Assembly: GCF_015565955.1 (NCBI RefSeq)
Contig: NZ_CP064760.1
Coordinates: forward strand, 558,001 to 622,000
Origin: Microbacterium schleiferi
GTDB lineage: Bacteria; Actinomycetota; Actinomycetes; Actinomycetales; Microbacteriaceae
Length of the DNA stretch: 64,000 bases
Reading direction: 5' to 3'
Positions 56,260-64,000 of this stretch are shown here, piece after piece. Every line of letters starts with the position of its first letter. Position 1 is the stretch's first letter. Both the position numbers and the translations under genes were made by a program. The notes under the pieces were generated by a model that saw only the letters and a program-made list of their open reading frames with translations, did no database searches and had not been told where the DNA came from.

Positions 56260-56685
56260 TCAGCGAGCGACGGAGTCGGCTGCCCGGTCGAACTGGCCGC
56301 CGCGGCGCTTTTCGACGATCTCTTTGCCCAGTGGCATGAGCGAGACCGGAACGAGCTTGAAGTTCGCGATCCCGAGCGGGATGCCGATGATCGTGAGGCA
56401 CAGCGCCAACCCCGACAGAATGTGCCCGATCGCCAGCCACCAGCCGGCGAGGATGACCCACACGACGTTGCCGAGGAACGAGAAGACCCCGGAACGCGGA
56501 TGGTCGACGACCTCGCGACCGAACGGCCACAGGGTGTAGATGCCGATGCGGAACGAGGCGATGCCCCAGGGGATCGTCACGATCAGGACACACAGGATGA
56601 CGCCCGCGAACATATAGCCGAGGAACAGCCAGAACCCCGACAGGACGAGCCAGATGATGTTCAGGAGGGTTCGCATGAAGTCCAT
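56260..56685 (-). CDS. yccF: YccF domain-containing membrane protein
   Basis: The 141-residue protein has two repeated hydrophobic YccF units: NIIWLVLSGFWLFLGYMFAGVILCVLIVTIPWGIASFRIG and NVVWVILAGWWLAIGHILSGLALCLTIIGIPLGIANFKL, each ending in a I(P)xGIAxF motif. Function unknown. ATG 56685 is chosen, with AGGAG 11 bases upstream; the second Met is 9 bases further. Confidence 0.92.
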   Translation of the reverse strand: MDFMRTLLNIIWLVLSGFWLFLGYMFAGVILCVLIVTIPWGIASFRIGIYTLWPFGREVVDHPRSGVFSFLGNVVWVILAGWWLAIGHILSGLALCLTIIGIPLGIANFKLVPVSLMPLGKEIVEKRRGGQFDRAADSVAR

Positions 56686-56768
56686 TGTGGGCGTAACTCC
56701 TGTGCACGAGGTGGGATTCGGGAGAAGCACCTGGCTGGGTGCGGAGTGAACCGAGGCAGTTCTGCCGG

Positions 56769-56840
56769 GCCGATTGCAGGATCAGATGTGGTTCGGCGTC
56801 ATCTGAACTGCCCCGATCCGGCATTCATCCTGCAATCGGC
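56769..56840. repeat. 72-bp palindromic element, family A, near yccF
   Basis: GCCGATTGCAGGATCAGATG to TTCATCCTGCAATCGGC, exactly 72 bp, between yccF and the next minus-strand gene. Confidence 0.9.
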
Positions 56841-56855
56841 ACGGCATCGCGGGGA

Positions 56856-57368
56856 TCAGTCGGCGGTGCGGCGGCGCTGGGTGCGCCGCAGCAGTCCCGC
56901 CGCACCCGCAACCAGCAGGACGATGCCAAGACCCAGGATGAGGATGGCTATGCCGGTCGCGGCATCCACAGTGAACGCACGCTCTACGGTGGCGGTGGGA
57001 CGCGACGGCTCGGACACGAGCCACAACCCCCCGATGGCCACTGCGGCGAAGAACAGCCCCCACACCACGGCGGCCCAGCGGGTCCGCGGTGCCTCGACGC
57101 CCGTCTCCGCAGGGGTCAGCTCGGCAACGCGCACCGGCGCCGGCGGCTCCTGGGTAGCCGGCGCCGGGGTGAGAGGAACGGATGCGGCGTCCGCCGCTGC
57201 GCCCTCGGCGGCCGGCGGTCGAAACAGCGGCGGCGTGTCAGCGGCGACGACCTCGAGGATCATCGTGTCATCGCGCTGGTCAGTGCTTTCGGCGCTGTCG
57301 CGGTCGTCGGCGTCGGTGTTCTCGTTGGGGGACGCGGGGGTGGAGTCGTTCATGGACATCGTGATCAC
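56856..57368 (-). CDS. hypothetical protein with two C-terminal membrane helices
   Basis: The 170-residue protein has an acidic then Pro/Ala-rich N-terminal 100 residues and two helices (RWAAVVWGLFFAAVAIGGLWLVSEP and ATGIAILILGLGIVLLVAGAAGLL) ending in a basic tail. GTG 57368 overlaps the stop of the upstream PspC-domain gene (GTGA), so both are probably translated together. No family recognised. Confidence 0.7.
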   Translation of the reverse strand: MITMSMNDSTPASPNENTDADDRDSAESTDQRDDTMILEVVAADTPPLFRPPAAEGAAADAASVPLTPAPATQEPPAPVRVAELTPAETGVEAPRTRWAAVVWGLFFAAVAIGGLWLVSEPSRPTATVERAFTVDAATGIAILILGLGIVLLVAGAAGLLRRTQRRRTAD

Positions 57369-58932
57369 CTCGAAGTGGAGTCAGGGTGTGCGCCCTCCGG
57401 CGCGGGAGTGGCGGACATGGTGGGGAGCGGCTCCGGCGCCGTGTTTCTGAGCGGATCCCGGTTGTCAAGATTTGTGAAGAAGAGGCGCACCTCGCCGCTG
57501 TCCTGATCGAGGACGACGCGTTGCGTTGTCACGACGGGAATCTGAGGGTAGGCGAGCTGGATCTGCAGCCTGCCGTCGTCGTCGGTGGGCACCTGCTGCG
57601 GACCGACATACTCTTCGGTGCCCTCATCCCAGCGCTCGTACCAGACCTCCGTATCGCCGAGGTTTGCGTCGAGGTCGAGTGCCACGCCGGGCCACACCAC
57701 GATGCTCGTGTAGCCAACCCCTTTCTCGATCCGTATCGGCGGTGGTTCTTCTGTCGGAAGCGGCATCAGTTCGAGGTGGAGGTCCCCCTGTTGTTGTGCA
57801 ATGGGGGCCAGACGGTCAACCGAATTGGCCACGCTGATCCTGAACGTGCTGACGTAGGTCGCGATCGGCGGAATCACGGCTGCCGCCGTCCCTCCCAGCA
57901 GCGTGACCACTGTCGCGAAGGCGAGGAAGCCGCTGCGTCGTCGCAGTAGCCCCGCGACGATCATCGCCACGGCCAGCACGAGCGCCGCGGCGAGCAGGCC
58001 ATACGCGCCAGCGGTCGCTGTGTTCATCGGATTGATCGCGATGTGCCACACTGCCGTCCCCGCACCAGCGACCAGCGCCACTCCGAGCACTGAGACCACG
58101 AATGCGCCACTCGCGCGGGGACGGGAGAGGCGACGGATGCGGCGCGTGTCGTTCGCAGCTGCGGCGAATGCCGCGGCCTCCGCCTCGCGCTCGCGCCGGG
58201 CCTGGTCGCGAGCGATGCGGTCGGCATCCTTCTGGGAGCGTCGCCACGCATCGTTCTGCGCGCGCCATGCGTCGTGGCGTGCTCGCCACTCGGCGATCTC
58301 GGCGTTGCCGGCTCCCCGCTCAGGGGGAGCGGCTCGGCGGGCGGTGTGCTTGGTGCCGCGTCAGCCGCGGTCTCGGCATCCGCGCCCTCCGGAGAGCCCG
58401 GATCTGTCCTCGCTGCCGCCGCCTCTGAGCCGCTCGGGGAGGCCGTTTTGCTTGCACGGGCCACGACGATCACGAGACCGACCACCAGGGCGAGCCCGAC
58501 GATCCAGCCAATGACGCTGAGCGTGCCAGCCTGCCACCACGGTGTCATCCAGCCGGACCATGGCGCGACGGGCACGAACCCGAGCGCCACCAGGATGATG
58601 ATCGCCACCATCGCGGGGTCGGCGCGACCACGCAGCGCCTCGCGAAAGTGGATGCGGCCGCCGATGTCGGGCAGGAGCGCCCACGCGATCGCGTAGACGA
58701 GAAGCATCGGGAAACCGAGCACGGCTGCCACGACGACGACGCCGCGAACGATCGCCGGGTCGATGCGGATGCGTGCCGCGACGCCCGCGCACACGCCGCC
58801 GAGCCAACCGTCGGCGCGGACGACGCCGAGTCCACGGACCCAGGCGAAGAACCGGTCCGAGCCGGTCGGTGCGCCCGGCGGCGCGGGAGGCGGGCCGGGA
58901 TCGGTCGCGGGAGTGTCGGTGGAAGTGCTCAT
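57365..58932 (-). CDS. PspC-domain membrane protein (frame interrupted by an apparent 1-base deletion)
   Basis: The N-terminal ~110 residues contain a PspC domain (DGWLGGVCAGVAARIRIDPAIVRGVVVVAAVLGFPMLLVYAIAWALLP). Further helices, a charged alanine-rich coiled-coil-like stretch (EIAEWRARHDAWRAQNDAWRR) and a C-terminal part with more helices and an exported beta-rich domain (EVWYERWDEGTEEYVGPQQVP) follow. As printed the frame breaks near PPAEPLPL. Adding one G to GGGGG at 58323-58327 joins the halves into 522 residues. It faces a PspC-domain histidine kinase across 114 bp, a common actinobacterial envelope-stress arrangement. Confidence 0.85.
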
Positions 58933-59046
58933 GCTTCGATCGTGGCAATCGGGGGGCCTCGCCGGCCATGGGGTGATCCCCTGAGCGCACCCTGATTCCG
59001 GCATCCGTGGCTCACGATCTCGCGGTGCGGATGATTGGATGGCGGC

Positions 59047-60225
59047 ATGTCCTCGGCCACCGCCCTTCCCGCGCGCCCGCCTCTGCAGCGGCCGCGCGTG
59101 TGCCTCGTGTCGGGCACGTCGGAGGGGCTGTCTGCCCACCTCGGGTGGAGCATTCTCGCGGTGCGGATGCTGTTCATCGCGCTCTGCCTCCTGTGGGGCG
59201 CCGGCATCCTGCTCTACGCATGGATCTGGGTGTTCACCCCGTGGCAGGACGGCGACGAGGCGCCTTCACGACAGGCCCCGGTGGCGTGGGTCCTTGCATC
59301 GCTGTCGGTGGTCGCGGTGATCGCCGCGTGCGTCGCGGCCGCCGTTCTGTCCCGCGGGGGAGTGGTCTACGCGACGAGGCCGGAGTGGTGGGGTGCGGTG
59401 CTCACGGCGATTCTGCTCGCAGTGACGGCGGGCGTCTGGGCCACCCTGGTAGACGCTCCCGACCCGGCGCGGGGTCCGCGTCACGCCCTGTCGGTGCGGA
59501 TCGCGGCATCCGCGGCCCTCGGCACTCTTCTGATCGTGCAGCTCACAACCCTGCAGCAGGGCGGTCTGGTCTCCTTCGCCGGCGCCCTCGTGCTCATCAT
59601 CGGGATCGCGCTGGTGCACTCCTCGCTGCTGGTCGAGCAATGGCGGGCGCTGTCGGGGGAGCGGGTGCGCCGCATCCGCGAAGAGCAGCGCAGCGAGATG
59701 GCCGCGCACCTGCACGACTCGGTGCTGCAGACGCTCGCGCTCATCCAGAACCGCGCGGGTGCCTCGAGCGAGGTCGCCCGCATCGCCCGCGCCCAGGAGC
59801 GGGAGTTGCGCGGCTGGCTCTACGACGGCGATGAGCCCGCCGACAGTGATCTGTCCACCGACCTGCGTGACTACGCGGCGGCGCTCGAGATCGACTACCC
59901 CGTGCGGATCGACGTCGTCGCCGCCGGCGCGTCGACCGAGCGAGCTAGCGGCGAGGTCGCGGCTGCCGCCCGGGAGGCGATCCTCAACGCGGCGCGCCAC
60001 GCAGGGGGTGAGGTCTCGGTGTACATCGAGGGCAGTGCGACATCCGTCGACGTGTTCGTCCGCGACCGCGGGCCGGGCTTCGATCCCGATGCCGTGCCCG
60101 CCGACCGGCTCGGCGTGCGCGAGTCGGTCATCGGACGGATGCGCCGCGCGGGCGGCACGGCGACCCTGCGGCGCGGCGCCGGCGGCGGCACCGAGGTCCA
60201 CCTGCGGCTGGGAGGAACGGCATGA
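59047..60225 (+). CDS. sensor histidine kinase with N-terminal PspC domain
   Basis: The 392-residue kinase has a PspC-like N-terminus (RVCLVSGTSEGLSAHLGWSILAVRMLFIALCLLWGAGILLYAWIWVFTP) and several more helices. A HisKA_3 domain with the phospho-His in AAHLHDSVLQTLALIQ (residue 223) and a HATPase domain (AAREAILNAARHAGG, VRDRGPGFDP) complete it. ATG 59047 is preferred over TTG 59035. Its stop overlaps the response-regulator start (ATGA). The PspC domain likely reports envelope stress. Confidence 0.92.
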   Translation: MSSATALPARPPLQRPRVCLVSGTSEGLSAHLGWSILAVRMLFIALCLLWGAGILLYAWIWVFTPWQDGDEAPSRQAPVAWVLASLSVVAVIAACVAAAVLSRGGVVYATRPEWWGAVLTAILLAVTAGVWATLVDAPDPARGPRHALSVRIAASAALGTLLIVQLTTLQQGGLVSFAGALVLIIGIALVHSSLLVEQWRALSGERVRRIREEQRSEMAAHLHDSVLQTLALIQNRAGASSEVARIARAQERELRGWLYDGDEPADSDLSTDLRDYAAALEIDYPVRIDVVAAGASTERASGEVAAAAREAILNAARHAGGEVSVYIEGSATSVDVFVRDRGPGFDPDAVPADRLGVRESVIGRMRRAGGTATLRRGAGGGTEVHLRLGGTA

Positions 60226-60887
60226 GCGGCATCCGTGTCGTGATCGTCGACGACCACTCGATCTTCCGCTCCGGACTGCGCTCGACCCTCGACGGCGTCG
60301 AGGTCGTGGGGGAGGCCTCGGACGTCGAATCCGCCGTCGCCGTCATCACGGCAGAGCAGCCCGAGGTCGTGTTGCTGGATGTCCACCTTCCCGGCGAGAC
60401 GGGCGAGGTCGCTGCCGCGACCGGCGGCGAAGCCGTCATCCGTCGCGCGGCACCGGCCGCGCCCTCGACCCGGTTCCTGGCGTTGAGCGTGTCGGATGCC
60501 GCCGAAGACGTCGTGCGCGTCATCCGCGCCGGCGCTCGCGGCTACATCACGAAGGGCTCGTCGGTGGCCGAGGTCAGTGCGGCAGTGCGGGCCGTGGCCG
60601 AGGGGGACGCCGTCTTCTCGCCGCGGCTGGCCGGCTTCGTGCTCGACGCGTTCGGTGCGGTCTCGGGCGAGACGGCGGCAGCGAGCGACGAGCTCGACCG
60701 GCTCTCGGCGCGCGAGCAGGAGGTCATGCGGCTCATCGCCCGCGGCTACGCCTACAAGGAGGTCGCGGCGGAGCTGTTCATCTCGATGAAGACGGTCGAG
60801 ACGCACGTCTCGGCGGTGCTGCGCAAGCTCCAGCTCTCGTCGCGGTACGAGCTGACAGCCTGGGCCTCCGCCCGCCGCCTGCTCTGA
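60222..60887 (+). CDS. NarL/LuxR-family response regulator
   Basis: The 221-residue partner of the PspC-domain kinase has an N-terminal receiver (VVIVDDHSIFRSGLRSTL, phospho-Asp near residue 53 in VLLDVHLPG, and the switch Lys in GYITKGSS). The C-terminal LuxR helix-turn-helix reads LSAREQEVMRLIARGYAYKEVAAELFISMKTVETHVSAVLRKL. Probably controls the divergent PspC-domain operon. Confidence 0.95.
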   Translation: MSGIRVVIVDDHSIFRSGLRSTLDGVEVVGEASDVESAVAVITAEQPEVVLLDVHLPGETGEVAAATGGEAVIRRAAPAAPSTRFLALSVSDAAEDVVRVIRAGARGYITKGSSVAEVSAAVRAVAEGDAVFSPRLAGFVLDAFGAVSGETAAASDELDRLSAREQEVMRLIARGYAYKEVAAELFISMKTVETHVSAVLRKLQLSSRYELTAWASARRLL

Positions 60888-60916
60888 GCCGACGGCGCAC
60901 CGCTGGTGCCCGCCGT

Positions 60917-60988
60917 GCCGATCGCAGGACGAATCGTCGATCTTCCGGTGTGGCCGGGGCAGAGAGGTCATCTCATCCTGCAATCGGC
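60917..60988. repeat. 72-bp palindromic element, family A
   Basis: GCCGATCGCAGGACGAAT to CATCCTGCAATCGGC. Its interior (GGTGTGGCCGGGGCAGAG) is clearly similar to that of the copy at 61116, so the whole unit is repeated, not only the ends. Confidence 0.9.
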
Positions 60989-61073
60989 GCGCCCGCGCTG
61001 TGCCGCCCATACCGGAGATGCGCAGGGGCGGGCCGGAGGCGAGCAGGTGCGGCCCCGGGTGATCAAAGTCTCG

Positions 61074-61098
61074 GCTGGGCTGGGCTGGGCTGGGCTGG
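61074..61098. repeat. 5-bp tandem repeat (CTGGG)n
   Basis: About five copies of CTGGG between the two family A elements. Confidence 0.85.
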
Positions 61099-61115
61099 AT
61101 CGGATCGCGGAGCGG

Positions 61116-61187
61116 GCCGATCGCAGGATGAAACGCTGATCCTGCGGTGTGGGCGCGGCAGCGAGGCCATCTCATCCTGCATTCGGC
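61116..61187. repeat. 72-bp palindromic element, family A
   Basis: GCCGATCGCAGGATGAAACG to CTCATCCTGCATTCGGC, 72 bp, 199 bp after the previous copy. Confidence 0.9.
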
Positions 61188-61239
61188 ACGCCGGCAGTCG
61201 AGACAGCGCCGGAGCGCGCCGGACGCGGACATGTGACCG

Positions 61240-61947
61240 TCAGCGGACGAGCCGCTCGCCGGCGCGAACCGGCACGGCCCAGCGGTTGGTCGGGGGCGGG
61301 AAGACACACACGTAACCGTCCGAGAACGCACACGGCGGCAAGTAGGCGCGGTTCAGGTCGACGGTGACCAGTCCGTCGGATGTCGGCGCCGACATCCGTA
61401 GAAACCGGAACCGGTAGCTTTCGTTTCCGCTGGTTGCGTCCGAAAACGCAGCGAAGAGGGAACCATCGTCGAGTGTCTGTACGCACAGCGTCACGTCACC
61501 GTCCGGCAGCGTGAGGTCGAGCTCTCCGTCGAAGTCGCCAGTGCTCTGGTGCCCGTCGACGGCGACGGTGGGAACGTCGCGGTGCGGGGTGCGACGCAGC
61601 CGCGCGACGAGACGCATGCGGTTGTCGACAGGCCAGCGGTCAATGTCGGAGATCCCCCGGTGCGCAGGGGCTGAGGGGTCATACACGCGGACCGCGACCG
61701 CTCCGTCGCGCTCGAACCCCCGAAGCTCGAGATCCCCAGACTCCCAGCGTTCTCCGGGGGCCAGGCTGACGAATCCGTCCCCGACCGATCCCACCGCGCG
61801 GTCGCCCTCGGCGTGCCAGCGTCCGGGGACGCCGTCGAAGGCGCGCGGCGTGGGATCGAGCCAGTGCGTCGCGGCGAGCGTCGCGATCCCGCCCGGTGAC
61901 CATACGGCGGTGTCGCGGCGCGCGCGCCATTCCTCGTCGGTCGTCAT
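61240..61947 (-). CDS. DUF1684 family protein
   Basis: The 235-residue cytosolic beta-rich protein matches the DUF1684 layout: WRARRDTAVWSPGGIATLAATHWLD, then RWPVDNRMRLVARL and the C-terminal motif LNRAYLPPCAFSDGYVCVFPPPTNRW. That last motif is the family's most conserved stretch. Function unknown. AAGGA lies at good spacing before ATG 61947. It is divergent from the lysR gene. Confidence 0.88.
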   Translation of the reverse strand: MTTDEEWRARRDTAVWSPGGIATLAATHWLDPTPRAFDGVPGRWHAEGDRAVGSVGDGFVSLAPGERWESGDLELRGFERDGAVAVRVYDPSAPAHRGISDIDRWPVDNRMRLVARLRRTPHRDVPTVAVDGHQSTGDFDGELDLTLPDGDVTLCVQTLDDGSLFAAFSDATSGNESYRFRFLRMSAPTSDGLVTVDLNRAYLPPCAFSDGYVCVFPPPTNRWAVPVRAGERLVR

Positions 61948-62049
61948 GGCCGTCCTTCCGTTCGGGGGTGGAGTGGATGCCTCACTGTCGGCCGAGCCGG
62001 AACAAACGGCCGTGAAACATATTGTTACACCATCGAAATCTGAGGATAG

Positions 62050-62064
62050 ATAGCATCTCGCTAT
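62050..62064. promoter_or_regulatory. inverted repeat at the lysR start, candidate autoregulatory site
   Basis: ATAGC ATCTC GCTAT overlaps the ATG (62063). The embedded TAGCAT (62051-62056) lies exactly 6 bases before the start codon and may be a leaderless -10 box. Confidence 0.5.
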
Positions 62065-63121
62065 GGATCGAGGAAGCGACATCGACATCGACGCGCTGAC
62101 GCGAGCGCTGGATGTGCACTCGCTTCGGATCCTCGTCGCGATCGATCAGACGGGCTCGATCAGCGCTGCTGCGCGATCCCTGGGCTACTCGCAACCGACG
62201 ATCACGCAGCACGTGCAGCGGCTCGAAGCCCGTCTCGGAGTGGCGCTGGTGGTCCGTACCGCGCGGGCCGCTCGACTGACGCCTACCGGCGCGTTGCTGG
62301 CCCAGCACGCGCCTCGGATCGACGCGAGTCTCACGGCGGCGGCCACCGAGTTGGCCCGGATGCTGGGGCGCCGTGCAGACCTCGTCCGCATCGCCGCCTC
62401 CGTCGACGCGGTGGCAACCGTGGTCGCGCCCACCCTGGGTCGCCTCGCCGCCCAGCAGCCCGACATCGATGCCTCGTTCGTGGAAGCCTCCGACAACGCC
62501 GCGGCACTCGCCCTCGTGCAGGACGGTCGCGCCGACATCGCGGTGACGCTCACCCTTGCCGTCAGCGGCGAACGGCATCCGATCGCCCGGCGCAGCGGAA
62601 TGCGCTCGACGTTCTTGTTCGCCGAAGAGATCATCGCCCTGAGCGCCGCGGAGATCTCCACGGCCGGGGGACGCATCGATCCCGCGCTCCTTGCCGACGA
62701 GATCTGGATTCGTGGCGAGGGTTCACCGGGCGACCTGCTGGTCGAGCGCCTCGAGCGTCCCCGGGCCGGGGATGACATCCAGGTCTCGAACGCCGCGGCT
62801 GCCGTCGCCCTCGCCCGCCACCGCGTCGGGACCACGTTCGTCGCCGAGAGCGCGCTGGCGGGAATCGACCTTCCCGACGGCGTCCGCGTGTGGGGGCTGG
62901 CGCCAGCGGTCACCCGTCGCGCGACGGCAACCGTGCTCGTCGAGGCCGCAACGATCCCCGCCGTCGAGTCGGCGCTCCGCGTCCTCGCCTCCCTTCGCCC
63001 CTCGCCCGCCGACGTCGAGGTCATTCTCGACGCACGGCGACGCAGCGCCAGCCACCGTGCCCGTTTCGGGGCACCCGGCCCGACCCCAACCGCCCGAACC
63101 GCACCCACAGAGGAGAGTCCC
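62063..63121 (+). CDS. LysR-family transcriptional regulator, open in frame into the next gene
   Basis: The N-terminal LysR helix-turn-helix is clear: VHSLRILVAIDQTGSISAAARSLGYSQPTITQHVQRLEARLGVALVVR. The effector domain follows to about residue 312 (VLASLRPSPAD). No stop codon follows: the frame stays open through a Pro/Thr-rich stretch into the binding-protein gene, which begins in the same frame at 63122. I end it at that ATG for convenience. Translation might make a fusion or reinitiate at the strong GAGGAG site. Confidence 0.8.
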
Positions 63122-64000
63122 ATGCCCTTCCCGTCCACCGCCCGCCTCGCCCAAGCGGGCGCCGTCGTCGCCGCGGGGGCGCTTTTGCTCACCGCGTGCA
63201 GCGGCGACCCCGCGCCCTCGGCGAGCACTGCCCTTGCTGACAGCGGCGAGCAGATCGACAGCATCACGGTCGCTCTGCCCGGCTCGCTGTCCAACCTCTA
63301 CGTCGGCCAGGAGTCCGGCATCCTGAACTACTACATCGCCTCGATCGCCCAAGAGGGTCTCGTCGCGATCGACGCTGACGGCGCCATCCAGCCGGCGCTG
63401 GCCGAGTCCTGGTCGCAGCCCGACGATGTCACCTACATCTACGAGCTTCGCGACGACGCCATGTTCCAGGACGGCACCCCGGTCACGGCCGATGATGTCG
63501 TCTTCAGCCTCAACGAGGCCCGCGACGAGACATCCTCGCCGGGACTCGCGTACTACATGACCAACGTCGAGTCGGTCGAAAAGACCGGCGACAGCGAGGT
63601 GACGATCACCCTCACCGAGCCGGATGCCGCCTTTGCGAAGAACATGAGCACCGGTGGCGCTGCCTTCATCACCTCGAAGGCGTTCTGGGAAGCCAACGAC
63701 GGCAACGTCGGCACCGCGTCGTCGCTGCTGCTGGGTACCGGCCCCTACAAGGTCACCGAGTTCGCGCCCGACTCCCACGTCACCTTCGAGCGATCCGATA
63801 CGTGGTGGGGCGAAGAGCCGAAGGTCAAGAACATCACCGTCAACTTCATTCCGGATGAGTCGACGCGGCTGCTGGCTGCGCAGTCCGGCGATATCGACGT
63901 TGCCTTCAACGTGCCGCTCGCGCAGTCCACGCAGTGGGAGAACCTCGACACGATGCGTGTCGACTACGTCAACGACCTGTCGTACGTCGGTCTGTACTTC
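63122..64000 (+). CDS. peptide-type ABC transporter substrate-binding lipoprotein (partial)
   Basis: Family 5 extracellular solute-binding protein (DppA/OppA type), cut by the window end after ~293 residues. Signal peptide with lipobox LLTAC, then SITVALPGSLSNLYVG, LAESWSQPDDVTYIYELRDDAMFQDGTPVTADDVVFSL and LLGTGPYKVTEFAPDSHVTFERSDTWWGEEPKVKNITV, which are typical. AGAGGAG precedes the ATG by a few bases. The LysR gene just upstream is the likely regulator. Permease and ATPase genes are expected beyond the window. Confidence 0.93.
   Translation, partial: MPFPSTARLAQAGAVVAAGALLLTACSGDPAPSASTALADSGEQIDSITVALPGSLSNLYVGQESGILNYYIASIAQEGLVAIDADGAIQPALAESWSQPDDVTYIYELRDDAMFQDGTPVTADDVVFSLNEARDETSSPGLAYYMTNVESVEKTGDSEVTITLTEPDAAFAKNMSTGGAAFITSKAFWEANDGNVGTASSLLLGTGPYKVTEFAPDSHVTFERSDTWWGEEPKVKNITVNFIPDESTRLLAAQSGDIDVAFNVPLAQSTQWENLDTMRVDYVNDLSYVGLYF

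Larger units (their letters stand above)
60888..61239. other. 352-bp intergenic region with two 72-bp elements
   Basis: Contains family A copies at 60917-60988 and 61116-61187, separated by CTGGG tandem repeats (61074-61098). It lies between convergent genes. No gene supported. Confidence 0.75.

Overview
High-GC, gene-dense DNA of an actinobacterium, most likely Microbacterium or a close Microbacteriaceae relative. Signs are the tsaE-tsaB-rimI-tsaD order, a lone groES under two CIRCE elements, a GuaB3 paralogue beside guaB/guaA, DUF3817/DUF4190/DUF2277 proteins, many leaderless TANNNT promoters, and a constant excess of GGATGCC/GGCATCC. The genus is inferred from style and gene content; no 16S gene is present.

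Layout. 1-5.2 kb: cell wall and t6A operon (acpS, alr, tsaE, tsaB, rimI, tsaD, DUF4190). 5.3-9.8 kb: methyltransferase, secreted PHB-depolymerase-like esterase, groES, rarD. 9.9-12.9 kb: copper operon copZ-copA-csoR. 13.1-20.6 kb: branched-chain amino acid type ABC transporter, with the binding protein separated from livFGMH by an IS1380-family element. 20.8-24.2 kb: guaB and small hypotheticals among hairpin repeats. 24.2-33.7 kb: molybdenum cofactor genes (thiF/moeB-like, moeA, moaC, mobA, moaD; moaA, moaE, mog) around a formate-dehydrogenase-like oxidoreductase and fdhD. 33.6-35.8 kb: DHA2 efflux pump and divergent TetR regulator. 35.9-41.6 kb: guaB3, SURF1, DUF3817, guaA, glycosyltransferase. 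41.8-47.4 kb: Bax1-I protein, phosphodiesterase, two tandem paralogous histidine kinases without a response regulator. 47.4-54.2 kb: XRE regulator with a small membrane protein, an ABC exporter, a 999-residue glycosidase-like membrane protein and a YetF-like protein. 54.2-58.9 kb: lipoprotein, a tRNA-like sequence, MerR regulator and membrane proteins. 58.9-64 kb: PspC-domain protein and two-component system, DUF1684, LysR, and the start of a peptide-type binding protein cut by the window end.

Two features dominate. First, at least ten genes, several normally essential (guaB, tsaE), are broken by what looks like one missing base in a G or C run. The direction is always the same and a single added base restores a full-length family member. 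I read these as consensus-sequence errors and annotate the restored genes. Second, intergenic DNA is full of short elements with inverted ends: seven copies (two in mobA) of a fixed 72-bp element, an 81-bp element in two copies, and other families, one of which forms an unusual C-terminal tail on AcpS. These REPIN/MITE-like families, a perfect 24-bp inverted repeat inside a kinase gene, the kinase pair, and the XRE/small-membrane-protein locus are the best candidates for something new.
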